From the NCBI RefSeq assembly GCF_004569635.1, contig NZ_SPOZ01000015.1, positions 1 through 64,000 on the forward strand: a DNA stretch of 64,000 bases, written 5' to 3'. Numbering within the stretch: position 1 is the stretch's first letter; every line of letters begins with the position of its first letter. The notes under the pieces are model-generated. The model was not told where the DNA came from. It did no database searches and worked only from the letters and a program-made list of their open reading frames with translations. This stretch comes from Streptococcus sp. LYSM12. Lineage in GTDB: Bacteria > Bacillota > Bacilli > Lactobacillales > Streptococcaceae. Of this stretch, positions 36,648-46,349 are shown in pieces. Both the position numbers and the translations under genes were made by a program.

Positions 36648-37085
36648 GAGGCTGGGACATAAGTCCCAGTTTTCTCACTTTATGAACCGAATGACGTTGA
36701 CGCAGTGGTTGCTTGCTTCAATGGCTATCATGCTGTTGGAAGTTGGAAATGAACTGTTGCTCCTTTTTGTTTTAAGGGAACAGGTTAAAAAGCTCCACTG
36801 GAGCTTTTACTCATACTTGTTCGTGTTTCCCACTCCACTCTGACCTCTACGACTGCTGCGAACTCGTTGGCTTCATTTCCAACCTCCAACAGTCACTACT
36901 CTGACCGTTGGAGCTGTGAGGGAGTGGGAGTGAGACGGTCTGGGAATAGACCGTTTTAGCCCGAATTTAGAATGTAAGAAGTAAGGAAAAACTGCATTTT
37001 TCTGTCTGTCACGTTCTTTTTGGCTCCCTATCCGTAACTATTCACAATGCTTTATTGGGAAAGCTGGTCAGAGGTTGTTGCTTAT
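36648..37085 (-). repeat. Family B modular repeat, copy B5 (reverse)
   Basis: Same modules as B3 in reverse order, including TCCAACAGTC/GACCGTTGGA, AAGCTCCACTGG, GGTCTGGGAATAGACC and the opening GCTGGGAC. It preserves the empty target site for copy 13. Confidence 0.75.
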
Positions 37086-37099
37086 AGAGTAGGAACATA

Positions 37100-37136
37100 A
37101 AAATTGGTTGGAACCGAAAGGGTTCCAACCAATTTT
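37100..37136. terminator. Strong bidirectional terminator
   Basis: Perfect 16-bp stem AAAATTGGTTGGAACC / GGTTCCAACCAATTTT with 5-nt loop GAAAG. Probably the native terminator of nrdF (minus), now separated from it by repeat copy 14; it can also stop readthrough from the CPBP gene. Confidence 0.85.
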
Positions 37137-37145
37137 AGATGATGC

Positions 37146-37251
37146 TATAGTCTTTTGATTTGCTTTTGGTACTAGGCAAGGAGCTACAGGCTGTACTAGA
37201 GTACGGCAAAGCAAGTGAACGAAATAATAAAAGACGAACTAAATGACTATA
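37146..37251 (+). repeat. Short TA-flanked repeat, copy 14 (supplies the nrdF stop)
   Basis: Complete copy; its terminal CTATA gives the minus-strand TAG that ends nrdF. Confidence 0.9.
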
Positions 37252-38206
37252 AACCATAGAGGTAATCGTCGTCCTTCATGGCTTCGACACTACCGAGGAG
37301 GTAGCCATTTCCGACTTGGGAGAAGAAGTCATGGTTGGATGTACCTGTTGAGATACCATTCATGACAATTGGGTTGACATCATTGGCTGAATCAGGAAAG
37401 AGTGGATCCTGTCCTAGATTCATGAGGGCTTTATTAGCATTGTAGCGCAGGAAAGTCTTGACTTCCTCAGTCCAGCCAACACCGTCATAAAGACTTTCTG
37501 TATAGCCTTCTTCATTTTCGTAGAGTTGGTAGAGGAGGTCATACATCCAGTCGCGGAGTTTTTCTTGCTCATCTTCAGATAGCTCGTTAAAGCCAAGCTG
37601 GAATTTATAGCCGATATAGGTTCCATGTACGGATTCATCGCGAATGATGAGCTTGATAATCTCCGCTACATTCGCGAGCTTGTTATTTCCGAGGTAGTAG
37701 AGCGGTGTGAAGAAGCCAGAGTAGAAGAGGAAAGTTTCCAAGAAAACACTGGCTACTTTTTTCTCTAAGGGTGTACCTGTTTCATAAAGTTCATTGATGA
37801 TTTGGGCCTTGCGTTGAAGATATTCGTTGCTGTTGGTCCAGTCAAAAATCTCATCGATTTCGGATTTGGTATTGAGAGTTGAAAAGATAGAGGAGTAGGA
37901 TTTAGCATGGACAGATTCCATAAATTGGATATTGTTGTAGACTGCTTCTTCATGCGGTGTCCGAATATCTTGGCGAAGCGCTTGAACTCCTGTTTCAGAT
38001 TGTAGGGTATCAAGAAGCGTCAATCCCCCAAAGACTTTTCCAACTAGGTCTTTTTCTTCAGCGGTTAATTTACGCCAATCATCCAAGTCATTTGAGAGTG
38101 GGATACGAGTGTCAAGCCAGAATTGCTCGGTCAATTTTTCCCAGGTTGACTTGTCAATTACATCTTCAATAGCGTTCCAGTTTATAGCTTTATAGTAGGT
38201 GGTCAT
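37247..38206 (-). CDS. nrdF: Class Ib ribonucleotide reductase, beta subunit
   Basis: 319 residues. Di-metal ligands in the helices EEKDLVGKVFGGLTLLDTLQ, AVYNNIQFMESVHAKSYSSI and IIRDESVHGTYIGYKFQ; radical tyrosine in the segment following the first glutamate. Assembles a Mn or Fe tyrosyl radical and passes it to NrdE. The TAG stop (37249-37247) lies inside a short repeat; the protein nevertheless ends in a normal-looking DDDYLYGL. Separated from nrdE by 775 bp holding two long repeats. Confidence 0.96.
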   Translation of the reverse strand: MTTYYKAINWNAIEDVIDKSTWEKLTEQFWLDTRIPLSNDLDDWRKLTAEEKDLVGKVFGGLTLLDTLQSETGVQALRQDIRTPHEEAVYNNIQFMESVHAKSYSSIFSTLNTKSEIDEIFDWTNSNEYLQRKAQIINELYETGTPLEKKVASVFLETFLFYSGFFTPLYYLGNNKLANVAEIIKLIIRDESVHGTYIGYKFQLGFNELSEDEQEKLRDWMYDLLYQLYENEEGYTESLYDGVGWTEEVKTFLRYNANKALMNLGQDPLFPDSANDVNPIVMNGISTGTSNHDFFSQVGNGYLLGSVEAMKDDDYLYGL

Positions 38207-38343
38207 TCGATTCTCCTAAGTGTGATGTACTTGTTAATACATGGTTCTGCCTGATTTGGTGGTATCTTGGCTCCCGTCCCAATGTTTGATGAATGTACGG
38301 TTTTCATTAAAATGGACGAAATCCATTGTGATGTACTCTTTGT

Positions 38344-38502
38344 TATAGTCTTTTCGTTTATTTTTAGTACTAGGCAAGGAGTTGCAGGTAGTTGAAATAG
38401 TTGATAACTATTTCAAGTGACAGATAAGAAAAGTGTAACTTTTCTCAATGGTACAGCAAGACGAGTTAATGAAGTAATAAAAATATAAACGAAATGACGA
38501 TA
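38344..38502 (+). repeat. Long TA-flanked repeat, copy 15
   Basis: Long type with both internal hairpins; right end GACGATA. Lies in the nrdE-nrdF gap. Confidence 0.95.
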
Positions 38503-38710
38503 TCAGGTGGTTCCCAGATTTAATGAGTATGTAGGACAATAAGATTGTCTTCTGCTACTGCACAGACAAATGCAATAGATTTGTCAAGAGATTCATCTGG
38601 CATATGGTTGAGGAAGTGATAAAACTAGGAAATCCGTTCTTGACGTTGGCAGCATTTGCTATCGACATATTTTGCCAACAGCTTTTCAGGATTTCTTTCA
38701 AGGGCAGTTT

Positions 38711-38869
38711 TATAGCCGTTTCGTTTATTTTTAGTACTAGGCAAGGAGTCGCAGGTAGTTGAAATAGTTGATAACTATTTCAAGTGACAGATAAGAAAAG
38801 TGTAACTTTTCTCAATGGTACAGCAAGACGAGTTAACGAAGTAATAAAAATATAAACGAAATGACTATA
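38711..38869 (+). repeat. Long TA-flanked repeat, copy 16
   Basis: Long type, nearly identical to copy 15; left end TATAGCCGTTTCG, right end GACTATA. Also in the nrdE-nrdF gap. Confidence 0.95.
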
Positions 38870-38941
38870 TAGAAATGGATAGCAGCGTGTTATGACACGG
38901 ATATTGAAAGCCGATAATGCTTTCGATATGGGTCTAGCGTA

Positions 38942-38973
38942 GCAGGATTAGAGTCGTTAGACTCTAATCCTGC
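38942..38973. other. Perfect hairpin directly after nrdE
   Basis: GCAGGATTAGAGTC, loop GTTA, GACTCTAATCCTGC: 14 bp, no T run on the minus strand. Could protect or process the nrdHE mRNA or weaken readthrough into nrdF. Confidence 0.75.
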
Positions 38974-38981
38974 TTGGACCG

Positions 38982-41141
38982 TCAAATCACACAACTTTCG
39001 CACTGGTTTGCACCAACCTCTTCGCCGTCATCTGTAAAAGTGCGGACGTAGTAGATGGACTTCACACCTTTATTAAAAGCATAGTTGCGCAAGATAGAAA
39101 GGTCACGTGTCGTCTGCTTGTTATCTGTTTTCCATTCGTAGATCCCTTTTGGAATATCGCTACGCATGAAGAGAGTGAGAGATAGCCCTTGGTCAACGTG
39201 TTCTGTTGCGGCAGCGTAGACGTCAATGACTTTTCGCATGTCCATATCATAGGCTGATGTGTAGAATGGAATGGTTTCTGTTGCAAGCCCAGCTGCTGGA
39301 TAGTAGATTTTACCGATTTTCTTTTCTTGGCGTTCTTCAATCCGTTGGGTAATTGGATGAATAGAAGCAGAAACATCATTGATGTAGCTAATAGATCCAT
39401 TTGGAGCGACTGCTAGGCGGTTTTGATGGTAGAGTCCCTCTGACTGTACCTTGTCGCGAAGCGTAGCCCAGTCTTTTCCACTTGGCACAAAGATTCCCTC
39501 AAAGAGTTCTTTGACACGAGTAGATTGTGGTTGATAATCACCGGTAATGTATTTATCGAAGTAAGAACCGTCCGCGTATTTTGATTTTTCAAAGTTGTGG
39601 AAAGTTGTCTTGCGTTCGCGGGCAATATTATTTGATTCAACTAAGGTCCAATAGTTGAGGAGCATAAAGTAGATGTTGGTAAATTCAACGGCTTCTGCTG
39701 AACCATACTCAATCAAGTTTTGAGCAAGGAAGCTATGTAAGCCCATCGCCCCGAGACCGATTGAATGAGCCTGACTATTTCCATGTTCAATCGATGGAAC
39801 AGCTGAAATATGTGAATGGTCTGTTACATAGGTGAGAGCACGCGTCATGGTGCGGACAGAGCGACCAAAATCGGGTGATTTCATGAGGTTGACGATGTTG
39901 GTTGAACCGAGGTTACATGATACATCTGTTCCCATAGTGAGGTATTCTTGCGAATCGTTCAATTTGCTTGGGACTTGAACCTGTAGAATCTCCGAACAGA
40001 GGTTAGACATGATAATCTTACCGTCTACAGGATTGTTGCGATTGGCTGTATCAATATTGATGACATAAGGATAGCCAGATTCTTGTTGGAGTTTTGAAAT
40101 TTCGGTTTCTAAATCACGGGCTTTAATCTTGGTCTTACGAATGTTTGGATTTGCAACCAGTTCATCGTATTTTTCGGTAATATCGATGTAGCTGTATGGC
40201 ACACCGTATTCACGCTCAACTGAGTAAGGACTAAAGAGATACATGTCTTCATTGCGACGAGCCAATTCGTAGAACTTATCTGGAATGGTAACCCCAAGAG
40301 AAAGTGTTTTGACACGAACCTTTTCATCAGCATTTTCTTTCTTAGTAGAAAGAAAGGCGATGATGTCTGGGTGGAAGACATCAAGATAAACCACACCAGC
40401 TCCCTGACGTTGCCCTAATTGATTAGAGTAAGAGAAGCTATCTTCAAACAGCTTCATGACAGGAACAACCCCCGAAGCAGCTCCCTCATACCCTTTGATT
40501 GGCGCTCCAGCTTCGCGCAGATTGCTGAGGGAAATACCGACCCCACCACCGATACGAGAGAGTTGGAGGGCAGAGTTGATGGAACGTCCAATCGCATTCA
40601 TATCGTCCGTCACTTGAATAAGGAAACAAGACACCAATTCCCCGCGACGCGCGCGACCTGCATTTAAGAAACTTGGAGTTGCAGGCTGATAGCGGAGATG
40701 AATCATTTCATTTGCTAAGTTCATGGCTAACTCTTCATCACCCTCTGCAAAATAAAGAGCGTTGAAGAGGACACGGTCTTCCATACTTTCTAGATAATAG
40801 GCGCCATCATTTGTCTTGAGGGCATACTGGTTATAGAATTTATAGGCTGCCATGAAAGACTTGAAGCGGAAATGTTGCTCTTTCAAGAATTGCGCTAGTT
40901 TTTCAATAAAAGCAGGGCTATATTGTTCTAAAAAGGCTTTCTCAAGATAGTTTTCTTCCAATAAATAGTGGATTTTATCTGTAATGCTAGCAAACGGTTT
41001 GGTATTTGGCTGTACATTTTCCTTGAAAAAGGCTTTGAGGGCTTCTTGATCCTTGTGAAGTGGAATTTGCCCATTGATTGGACGGTTGATTTCATTATTA
41101 AGACGGAAATAGGAAACATCCCCTAATTCTTTCAAACTCAT
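38982..41141 (-). CDS. nrdE: Class Ib ribonucleotide reductase, alpha subunit
   Basis: 719 residues from ATG 41141 (MSLKELGDVSYFRLNNEINR, the usual start; the upstream ATG 41192 would add 17 residues overlapping nrdH). Catalytic-site segments: LVSCFLIQVTDDMNAIGRS, SNLCSEILQ, the thiyl-radical region AMGLHSFLAQNLIEYGS, and the C-terminal redox pair in NQCESCVI. Reduces NDPs to dNDPs with NrdF, re-reduced by NrdH. Confidence 0.97.
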   Translation of the reverse strand: MSLKELGDVSYFRLNNEINRPINGQIPLHKDQEALKAFFKENVQPNTKPFASITDKIHYLLEENYLEKAFLEQYSPAFIEKLAQFLKEQHFRFKSFMAAYKFYNQYALKTNDGAYYLESMEDRVLFNALYFAEGDEELAMNLANEMIHLRYQPATPSFLNAGRARRGELVSCFLIQVTDDMNAIGRSINSALQLSRIGGGVGISLSNLREAGAPIKGYEGAASGVVPVMKLFEDSFSYSNQLGQRQGAGVVYLDVFHPDIIAFLSTKKENADEKVRVKTLSLGVTIPDKFYELARRNEDMYLFSPYSVEREYGVPYSYIDITEKYDELVANPNIRKTKIKARDLETEISKLQQESGYPYVINIDTANRNNPVDGKIIMSNLCSEILQVQVPSKLNDSQEYLTMGTDVSCNLGSTNIVNLMKSPDFGRSVRTMTRALTYVTDHSHISAVPSIEHGNSQAHSIGLGAMGLHSFLAQNLIEYGSAEAVEFTNIYFMLLNYWTLVESNNIARERKTTFHNFEKSKYADGSYFDKYITGDYQPQSTRVKELFEGIFVPSGKDWATLRDKVQSEGLYHQNRLAVAPNGSISYINDVSASIHPITQRIEERQEKKIGKIYYPAAGLATETIPFYTSAYDMDMRKVIDVYAAATEHVDQGLSLTLFMRSDIPKGIYEWKTDNKQTTRDLSILRNYAFNKGVKSIYYVRTFTDDGEEVGANQCESCVI

Positions 41142-41178
41142 ACATTCACTCTTTCTATATCTTTCAAATGGTAGATGA

Positions 41179-41403
41179 TTAAGCTGAGACAAGATGTTTT
41201 AGTTTACTAGGTTGAAACCCAGAGAAGCTCTCTGTCTTTGTCTCGATGACAGGTGCTGCGGAAAAACCTAGGTTCTTGACATGTTCGATAAATTCAGGTT
41301 GTTCGTCAAGATTGATTTCCTTGAATGGGATCTGGTGTTGGTCCAAGAAACGTTTGGTCATCTTGCATTGTACACAATCATTTTTTGAATAGACAGTAAT
41401 CAT
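41179..41403 (-). CDS. nrdH: Glutaredoxin-like NrdH redoxin
   Basis: 74 residues. Redox CVQC in NDCVQCKMTKRFLDQH and the NrdH pattern FSGFQPSKLKHL at the C-terminus. Electron donor to NrdEF. SD AAGGAGA before ATG 41403; first gene of the operon, downstream of a pair of NrdR boxes. The nrdI flavodoxin gene is not in this cluster. Confidence 0.96.
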   Translation of the reverse strand: MITVYSKNDCVQCKMTKRFLDQHQIPFKEINLDEQPEFIEHVKNLGFSAAPVIETKTESFSGFQPSKLKHLVSA

Positions 41404-41432
41404 ACGATTCTCCTTTTTTTAATCACCCATAT

Positions 41433-41461
41433 AGGATACAATGAAATGGGAAAATTGTCAA
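41433..41461 (-). promoter_or_regulatory. nrdH promoter
   Basis: Minus strand TTGACA (41461-41456), 17 bp, TATCCT (41438-41433). Confidence 0.6.
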
Positions 41462-41467
41462 CTGAAA

Positions 41468-41515
41468 GAACTAAATATTGTGTTGCTTTTAAAGATTGAA
41501 CACTATATATAGTGC
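41468..41515 (-). promoter_or_regulatory. Pair of NrdR boxes
   Basis: Box 1 ACACTATATATAGTGC (41500-41515) and box 2 GAACTAAATATTGTGT (41468-41483) match the NrdR consensus ACACTATATATAGTGT at 15 and 12 of 16 positions. Their centres are 32 bp apart, three helical turns, the spacing known for NrdR. They sit just upstream of the -35 of nrdH. NrdR would repress the operon when dATP is plentiful. Confidence 0.85.
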
Positions 41516-41646
41516 AACTCCTGCTCTTATGCGGTTTGAGGAGCTTTTCACATTGTTTATAAAATAGTTTCACATTTTTACAGGGATATCCTCCTTGTAA
41601 GTCCTCTCTGGCTTGGAGGGATTTTTGAAAGAAAGGTAAAAAATTC

Positions 41647-41675
41647 TTGAAAATGATTTCAAGAAATGGTATAAT
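41647..41675 (+). promoter_or_regulatory. ptsHI promoter
   Basis: TTGAAA (41647-41652), 17 bp, extended TGGTATAAT (-10 at 41670-41675). Confidence 0.8.
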
Positions 41676-41737
41676 GTCCTTTGTAAGGGTTATCACAATT
41701 AACCTTCAATATTGAAAAAATAAAGGAGAATCCAAAA

Positions 41738-42001
41738 ATGGCTTCAAAAGATTTCCACATTGTGGCAGAAACAGGTATTCACGCACGCCCAGCAACATTG
41801 CTTGTGCAAACAGCTAGCAAGTTCGCTTCAGATATTACATTGAACTACAAAGATAAATCAGTAAATCTTAAATCAATCATGGGAGTTATGAGCCTTGGTG
41901 TTGGTCAAGGTGCTGATGTAACAATCACTGCTGAAGGTGCTGATGCTGATGATGCAATCGCAGCTATTACTGAGACAATGGACAAGGAAGGTTTGGCATA
42001 A
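41738..42001 (+). CDS. ptsH: Phosphocarrier protein HPr
   Basis: 87 residues. Phospho-His15 in [15 protein letters not shown] and the regulatory Ser46 in [15 protein letters not shown], the site used by HPr kinase for carbon catabolite control. Accepts phosphate from EI and passes it to sugar-specific EIIs. SD AAAGGAG; first gene of ptsHI. Confidence 0.98.
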   Translation: MASKDFHIVAETGIHARPATLLVQTASKFASDITLNYKDKSVNLKSIMGVMSLGVGQGADVTITAEGADADDAIAAITETMDKEGLA

Positions 42002-42005
42002 GAGT

Positions 42006-43739
42006 ATGACAGAAATGCTTAAAGGAATTGCAGCATCTGACGGTGTTGCGGTTGCTAAGGCATATCTACTCGTTCAACCAGATTTGTCATTTGAAACTGT
42101 TACAGTTACAGATACAGATGCAGAAGAAGCTCGTTTGGATGCTGCTTTAGAAGCATCACAAAACGAGCTTTCTATTATTAGAGAGAACGCAGTAGCTAGC
42201 CTTGGTGAAGAAGCGGCAGCTGTTTTTGATGCGCATTTGATGGTTCTTGCTGACCCAGAAATGGTCGGTCAAATTAAAGAAACTATTCGTGCAAAAAAAA
42301 TAAATGCTGAAAGTGGACTGACTGAAGTTACAGACATGTTTATCGCTATTTTTGAAGGTATGGATGACAATCCATACATGCAAGAGCGTGCGGCAGACAT
42401 TCGTGACGTGACTAAACGGGTCCTTGCGCACCTGCTAGGTGTTCGTTTACCGAACCCTGCAGCGATTTCAGAAGAGTCTATCGTGATTGCACATGATTTG
42501 ACACCCTCTGATACAGCACAATTAGATAAAAACTTTGTAAAAGCATTTGTGACCAATATTGGTGGTCGTACTAGCCACTCAGCTATCATGGCTCGGACGC
42601 TTGAAATTGCGGCTGTTCTCGGTACAAATAACATTACTGAAATTGTAAAAGATGGTGATGTTCTTGCGGTAAATGGTATTACTGGTGAAGTAATTATTAA
42701 TCCGTCAGAAGAAGAAATTGCAGCCTTTAAAGCAGCGGGTGAAGCATATGCTAAGCAGAAAGCAGAATGGGCTCTTCTAAAAGATGCACAAACTGTGACA
42801 GCTGACGGGAAGCATTTTGAACTTGCTGCTAACATCGGCACACCTAAAGACGTTGAAGGTGTGAACGACAATGGAGCAGAAGCTGTTGGTCTTTATCGTA
42901 CAGAGTTTCTTTACATGGATTCACAAGATTTCCCGACAGAAGATGAGCAGTACGAGGCTTACAAGGCAGTTCTTGAAGGAATGAATGGAAAACCAGTCGT
43001 TGTTCGTACAATGGATATCGGTGGAGACAAGGAACTTCCTTACTTCGACCTCCCACATGAAATGAACCCATTCCTTGGTTTCCGTGCTCTTCGTATCTCC
43101 ATTTCTGAAACGGGTAATCAAATGTTCCGCACACAATTACGTGCCCTTCTTCGTTCGTCTGTTCATGGTCAGTTACGTATCATGTTCCCAATGGTGGCCT
43201 TGATTACGGAATTCCGTGCAGCAAAGGCAATCTATGAAGAAGAAAAAGCGAAATTGATTGCAGAGGGTGTAGCAGTTGCAGATGATATCCAGGTAGGGAT
43301 TATGATTGAGATTCCAGCAGCAGCAATGCTTGCAGATCAATTTGCTAAAGAAGTTGATTTCTTCTCAATCGGAACAAATGACCTTATCCAATATACCATG
43401 GCTGCTGATCGAATGAACGAGCAGGTGTCATACCTTTACCAACCCTACAATCCATCCATCCTTCGTTTAATCAATAACGTGATTAAAGCAGCACATGCCG
43501 AGGGCAAATGGGCTGGTATGTGTGGAGAAATGGCAGGAGATCAACAAGCAGTACCGCTTTTAGTGGGTATGGGCTTGGATGAGTTCTCAATGAGTGCAAC
43601 TTCTGTTCTTCGTACACGTAGTTTGATGAAACAATTAGACACAGCTAAAATGCAAGAATATGCAAACCGTGCGCTGACAGAGTGCGCAACTGCAGAAGAA
43701 GTTCTTGAATTACAGAAAGAGTATGTGAATTTTGATTAA
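42006..43739 (+). CDS. ptsI: Phosphoenolpyruvate-protein phosphotransferase (enzyme I)
   Basis: 577 residues from ATG 42006, 4 nt after ptsH (translation probably coupled; the upstream in-frame start inside ptsH would add a nonsense extension). Swivelling domain with the phospho-His in [19 protein letters not shown]-binding TIM barrel with [12 protein letters not shown] and [20 protein letters not shown]. Starts the PTS phosphate relay from PEP. Confidence 0.98.
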   Translation: MTEMLKGIAASDGVAVAKAYLLVQPDLSFETVTVTDTDAEEARLDAALEASQNELSIIRENAVASLGEEAAAVFDAHLMVLADPEMVGQIKETIRAKKINAESGLTEVTDMFIAIFEGMDDNPYMQERAADIRDVTKRVLAHLLGVRLPNPAAISEESIVIAHDLTPSDTAQLDKNFVKAFVTNIGGRTSHSAIMARTLEIAAVLGTNNITEIVKDGDVLAVNGITGEVIINPSEEEIAAFKAAGEAYAKQKAEWALLKDAQTVTADGKHFELAANIGTPKDVEGVNDNGAEAVGLYRTEFLYMDSQDFPTEDEQYEAYKAVLEGMNGKPVVVRTMDIGGDKELPYFDLPHEMNPFLGFRALRISISETGNQMFRTQLRALLRSSVHGQLRIMFPMVALITEFRAAKAIYEEEKAKLIAEGVAVADDIQVGIMIEIPAAAMLADQFAKEVDFFSIGTNDLIQYTMAADRMNEQVSYLYQPYNPSILRLINNVIKAAHAEGKWAGMCGEMAGDQQAVPLLVGMGLDEFSMSATSVLRTRSLMKQLDTAKMQEYANRALTECATAEEVLELQKEYVNFD

Positions 43740-43764
43740 ACCAATAGTCCATTGAACTATTGGT
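43740..43764 (+). other. Perfect hairpin after ptsI
   Basis: ACCAATAGT, loop CCATTGA, ACTATTGGT; no long T run, followed by a terminator at 43785. Confidence 0.7.
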
Positions 43765-43782
43765 TCTCTAGTTAAAAAGCAA

Positions 43783-43812
43783 AAAGAGGTTCGTAGAGCC
43801 TCCTTTTTTATA
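43783..43812 (+). terminator. Intrinsic terminator of ptsHI
   Basis: AGAGG, loop, GCCTCC, then TTTTTT. Confidence 0.7.
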
Positions 43813-43901
43813 CATTTGTCTTTGTGATGTAACACTTCCAGAGGCTTGTTTTCACAAGCTGGAAGACGACTGCCTGCGATACTTCTGATTTTTATGTCTA
43901 T

Positions 43902-44061
43902 TATAGCCGTTTCGTTTATTTTTAATACTAGGCAAGGAGTCGCAGGTAGTTGAAATAGTTGATAACTATTTCAAGTGACAGATAAGAAAAGTGTAACTTT
44001 TCTCAATGGTACAGCAAGACGAGTGAACGAAGTAATAAAAAATAGAAACGAAATGACTATA
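43902..44061 (+). repeat. Long TA-flanked repeat, copy 17
   Basis: Long type, TATAGCCGTTTCG to GAAATGACTATA, 160 bp. Confidence 0.95.
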
Positions 44062-44178
44062 TCACGATTGATACATGTAAATTATGGCGAGATATTCCAT
44101 CAATCCTGTAGGAATGCACCGGTTCCTCTTTGAAGAGTTTCAACTCCAACAGTCGATATTTAAACGGTTTGTGGCAAG

Positions 44179-44276
44179 CATACAGTCATTTTATTCCTTC
44201 GTTCACTCGCTTTGCCATACTCTCTAGTACAGCCTGCAGCTCGTTGCTGAGTACAAAAGCAAACGAAAAGACTATA
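44179..44276 (-). repeat. Short TA-flanked repeat, copy 18
   Basis: Short type with shortened left end (ATACAGTCATTTTATTCC), right end AAAAGACTATA. Confidence 0.85.
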
Positions 44277-44304
44277 AGAGATAGATTTTTAAGAGAAATA
44301 AGTC

Positions 44305-44336
44305 AAAACCCAGCTTGAGCTACTCTCAAGCCGGGT
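44305..44336. terminator. Bidirectional terminator-like hairpin
   Basis: ACCCAGCTTGAG / CTCAAGCCGGGT with CTACT loop; TTTT on the minus side, TTTTTT a few nt later on the plus side. Ends the DUF1846 gene. Confidence 0.75.
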
Positions 44337-44343
44337 CGCTTTT

Positions 44344-45831
44344 TTAGAATTTATGATAGAACTTGTTGTGTTGGTAATTGGGGTCAAAGGTGACGTTAAT
44401 GCCGAGTTTTCGTAGGACATTGCGGTCTTCTTCGGGCAGGGTCACGGTAGAGTGGCACTCGCTACCTTTTAAGTTCCCCAACTGTTTCATGGCAAGATCT
44501 GCTTCTGGCTTGTTCATAGCCGTGATAGCGAGGGCGATTAGGAGTTCGCTAGAGTGCAGACGTGGATTGCGGTTGCCGAGGTGATGAATCTTGAGATTCT
44601 GAATTGGTTTGACATACTCAGGCTCAATCAGGTGGGTCGTCTTGTCAATCTTAGCTAGGTTTTTAATGGCATTGATGATGACAGCAGCAGACGGTCCAAA
44701 GAGATCTGATGTTTTCCCTGTCACAATCTCACCATTAGGTAGTTCAATGGCAAGGGCTGGTTGACCTGTTGCTTCAGCTTTCGCACGTGCAATAAGGGTC
44801 ACCTTACGGTCGTTTGCTGAAACGCCGACCTCATTCATCAAGAGTTCAATCTTTTTCACCGCTGATTCTGGTACTCGTTCGGCCTTGAAATCCACCAAGG
44901 TTTGGTAGTAGCGGCGGATAATCTCTTCCTTAGAAGCAGCAATAGCAGCCTCTTCATCTGCGATTGAATAGCCTACCATGTTGACGCCCATGTCAGTCGG
45001 TGATGCGTAAGGAGACTTGGCTAAGATGCGCTCAAATGTCCGATTGAGCACAGGGAAGACCTCAATGTCACGGTTGTAGTTGACCGCTGTTTTGCCATAG
45101 GTTTGTAAGTGGAAAGGGTCAATCATATTGAGATCATCTAGATCTGCTGTCGCTGCTTCATAAGCTAAATTGACAGGATGATGCAATGGTAAATTCCAGA
45201 CGGGGAAGGTTTCAAATTTGGCGTACCCTGCTTTGATACCATGTAGTTGGTCATGGTAAAGCTGTGAGATACAAGTTGCCAATTTACCAGATCCAGGACC
45301 AGGTGCTGTTACGACAATTAAGTTGCGACTGGTTTTGATATAGTCATTTTTTCCCATACCTTTAGGGGAAATAATATAATCAATGTCTGACGGATAGCCC
45401 TTGATAGGATAGTGTAGATAAGATGTGATACCGTTCTTTTCTAATTGGTGACGGAAAGCATCAGCGGCTGGTTGCTGAGTGTACTGGGTAATAACGACAG
45501 AACCGACATAGATCCCCAAACTATTAAAGGTATCGATCAAGCGTAGAACCTCTTGATCGTAGGAAATGCCAAGATCGCCTCGTGCCTTAGAATGCTCAAT
45601 ATTACTTGCGTTAATGGCAATGACAATCTCTACCTGCTCCTTTAATTCTTGCAGGAGTTTGATTTTGTTATCAGGCTCATAACCAGGTAGGACACGGGCT
45701 GCGTGGAAATCTTCCAGCATTTTTCCGCCAAATTCCATATACAATTTTCCGTCAAATTGCTGGATGCGTTCTAAAATATGGTCACGCTGTAATTGTAAGT
45801 ATGTAGTTGAATCAAAAGCAATTTTTTTCAC
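44344..45831 (-). CDS. DUF1846 protein
   Basis: 495 residues from GTG 45831, which gives the family N-terminus [20 protein letters not shown] with AGAGG 8 nt upstream; GTG 45840 lies on top of the SD. Long alpha/beta protein with [20 protein letters not shown] (a nucleotide-binding-like loop), [20 protein letters not shown] and [18 protein letters not shown]. Conserved in streptococci and clostridia; structure known for a pneumococcal member but role not assigned. Stands alone. Confidence 0.9.
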   Translation of the reverse strand: MKKIAFDSTTYLQLQRDHILERIQQFDGKLYMEFGGKMLEDFHAARVLPGYEPDNKIKLLQELKEQVEIVIAINASNIEHSKARGDLGISYDQEVLRLIDTFNSLGIYVGSVVITQYTQQPAADAFRHQLEKNGITSYLHYPIKGYPSDIDYIISPKGMGKNDYIKTSRNLIVVTAPGPGSGKLATCISQLYHDQLHGIKAGYAKFETFPVWNLPLHHPVNLAYEAATADLDDLNMIDPFHLQTYGKTAVNYNRDIEVFPVLNRTFERILAKSPYASPTDMGVNMVGYSIADEEAAIAASKEEIIRRYYQTLVDFKAERVPESAVKKIELLMNEVGVSANDRKVTLIARAKAEATGQPALAIELPNGEIVTGKTSDLFGPSAAVIINAIKNLAKIDKTTHLIEPEYVKPIQNLKIHHLGNRNPRLHSSELLIALAITAMNKPEADLAMKQLGNLKGSECHSTVTLPEEDRNVLRKLGINVTFDPNYQHNKFYHKF

Positions 45832-46000
45832 ATTTTTCACCTCTTTTAAAATTATAATAAAAAGTTTGTAAAAAGAAAAAGATTTACCGTCATTTTAATA
45901 AAATATAGTTTTACATCAATACTTAACTGTTACTAAATACAAGTTGATTTATTTCAAGAGAAATGTAGAATAGTAGTAAACAAGTATTTAATGGATATAA

Positions 46001-46282
46001 AGCGAGAGATATGATGAGGACTTACTGACAGGGACCTTAAAAATCATGAATGATGAGATGCGCTATAAGATTATGGTAGCGCTGACCAACCCCTATGCTA
46101 AAAGTAAGGATATTGCAGAGCAACTGGCTATGACAGGTGCTGCCGTATCTTTTCATACCCAAGAGCTTATCAAAGCCCAACTCCTGCTCTTTCATTCAGA
46201 GGACAAGAGCGTAAAATGTGATGCTAATAAGAGTTTTCTACGGGAAATGCTTGCTGAGCTAGAGGAAGATTTGGCATTGTAA
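46001..46282 (+). pseudogene. N-terminally truncated ArsR-like regulator
   Basis: An in-frame stop at 45998-46000 is followed by an open stretch without start, then ATG 46046: LKIMNDEMRYKIMVALTN, KDIAEQLAMTGAAVSFHTQE, a winged-helix of ArsR type. Full-length relatives carry a long N-terminal region (DUF5937 type), absent here. The frame continuing upstream of the ATG (SERYDEDLLTGTLKI) suggests the gene has lost its 5' part. The 78-residue product from 46046 could still fold as a bare winged helix. Confidence 0.65.
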
Positions 46283-46349
46283 GAACCTACCGCCACAAGT
46301 GAGCTAAGTGGAGGTGGGAAATCGTTTTTCAATCCTCCAGCGTGGTTTT

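Noticed and set aside
38942-38973. Classical terminator of nrdE
   Set aside because: The stem is perfect but no T run follows on the minus strand, so it is listed only as a hairpin.
42269-42871. 200-codon minus frame within ptsI
   Set aside because: Antisense shadow of a highly expressed gene with biased codons; no independent signals.
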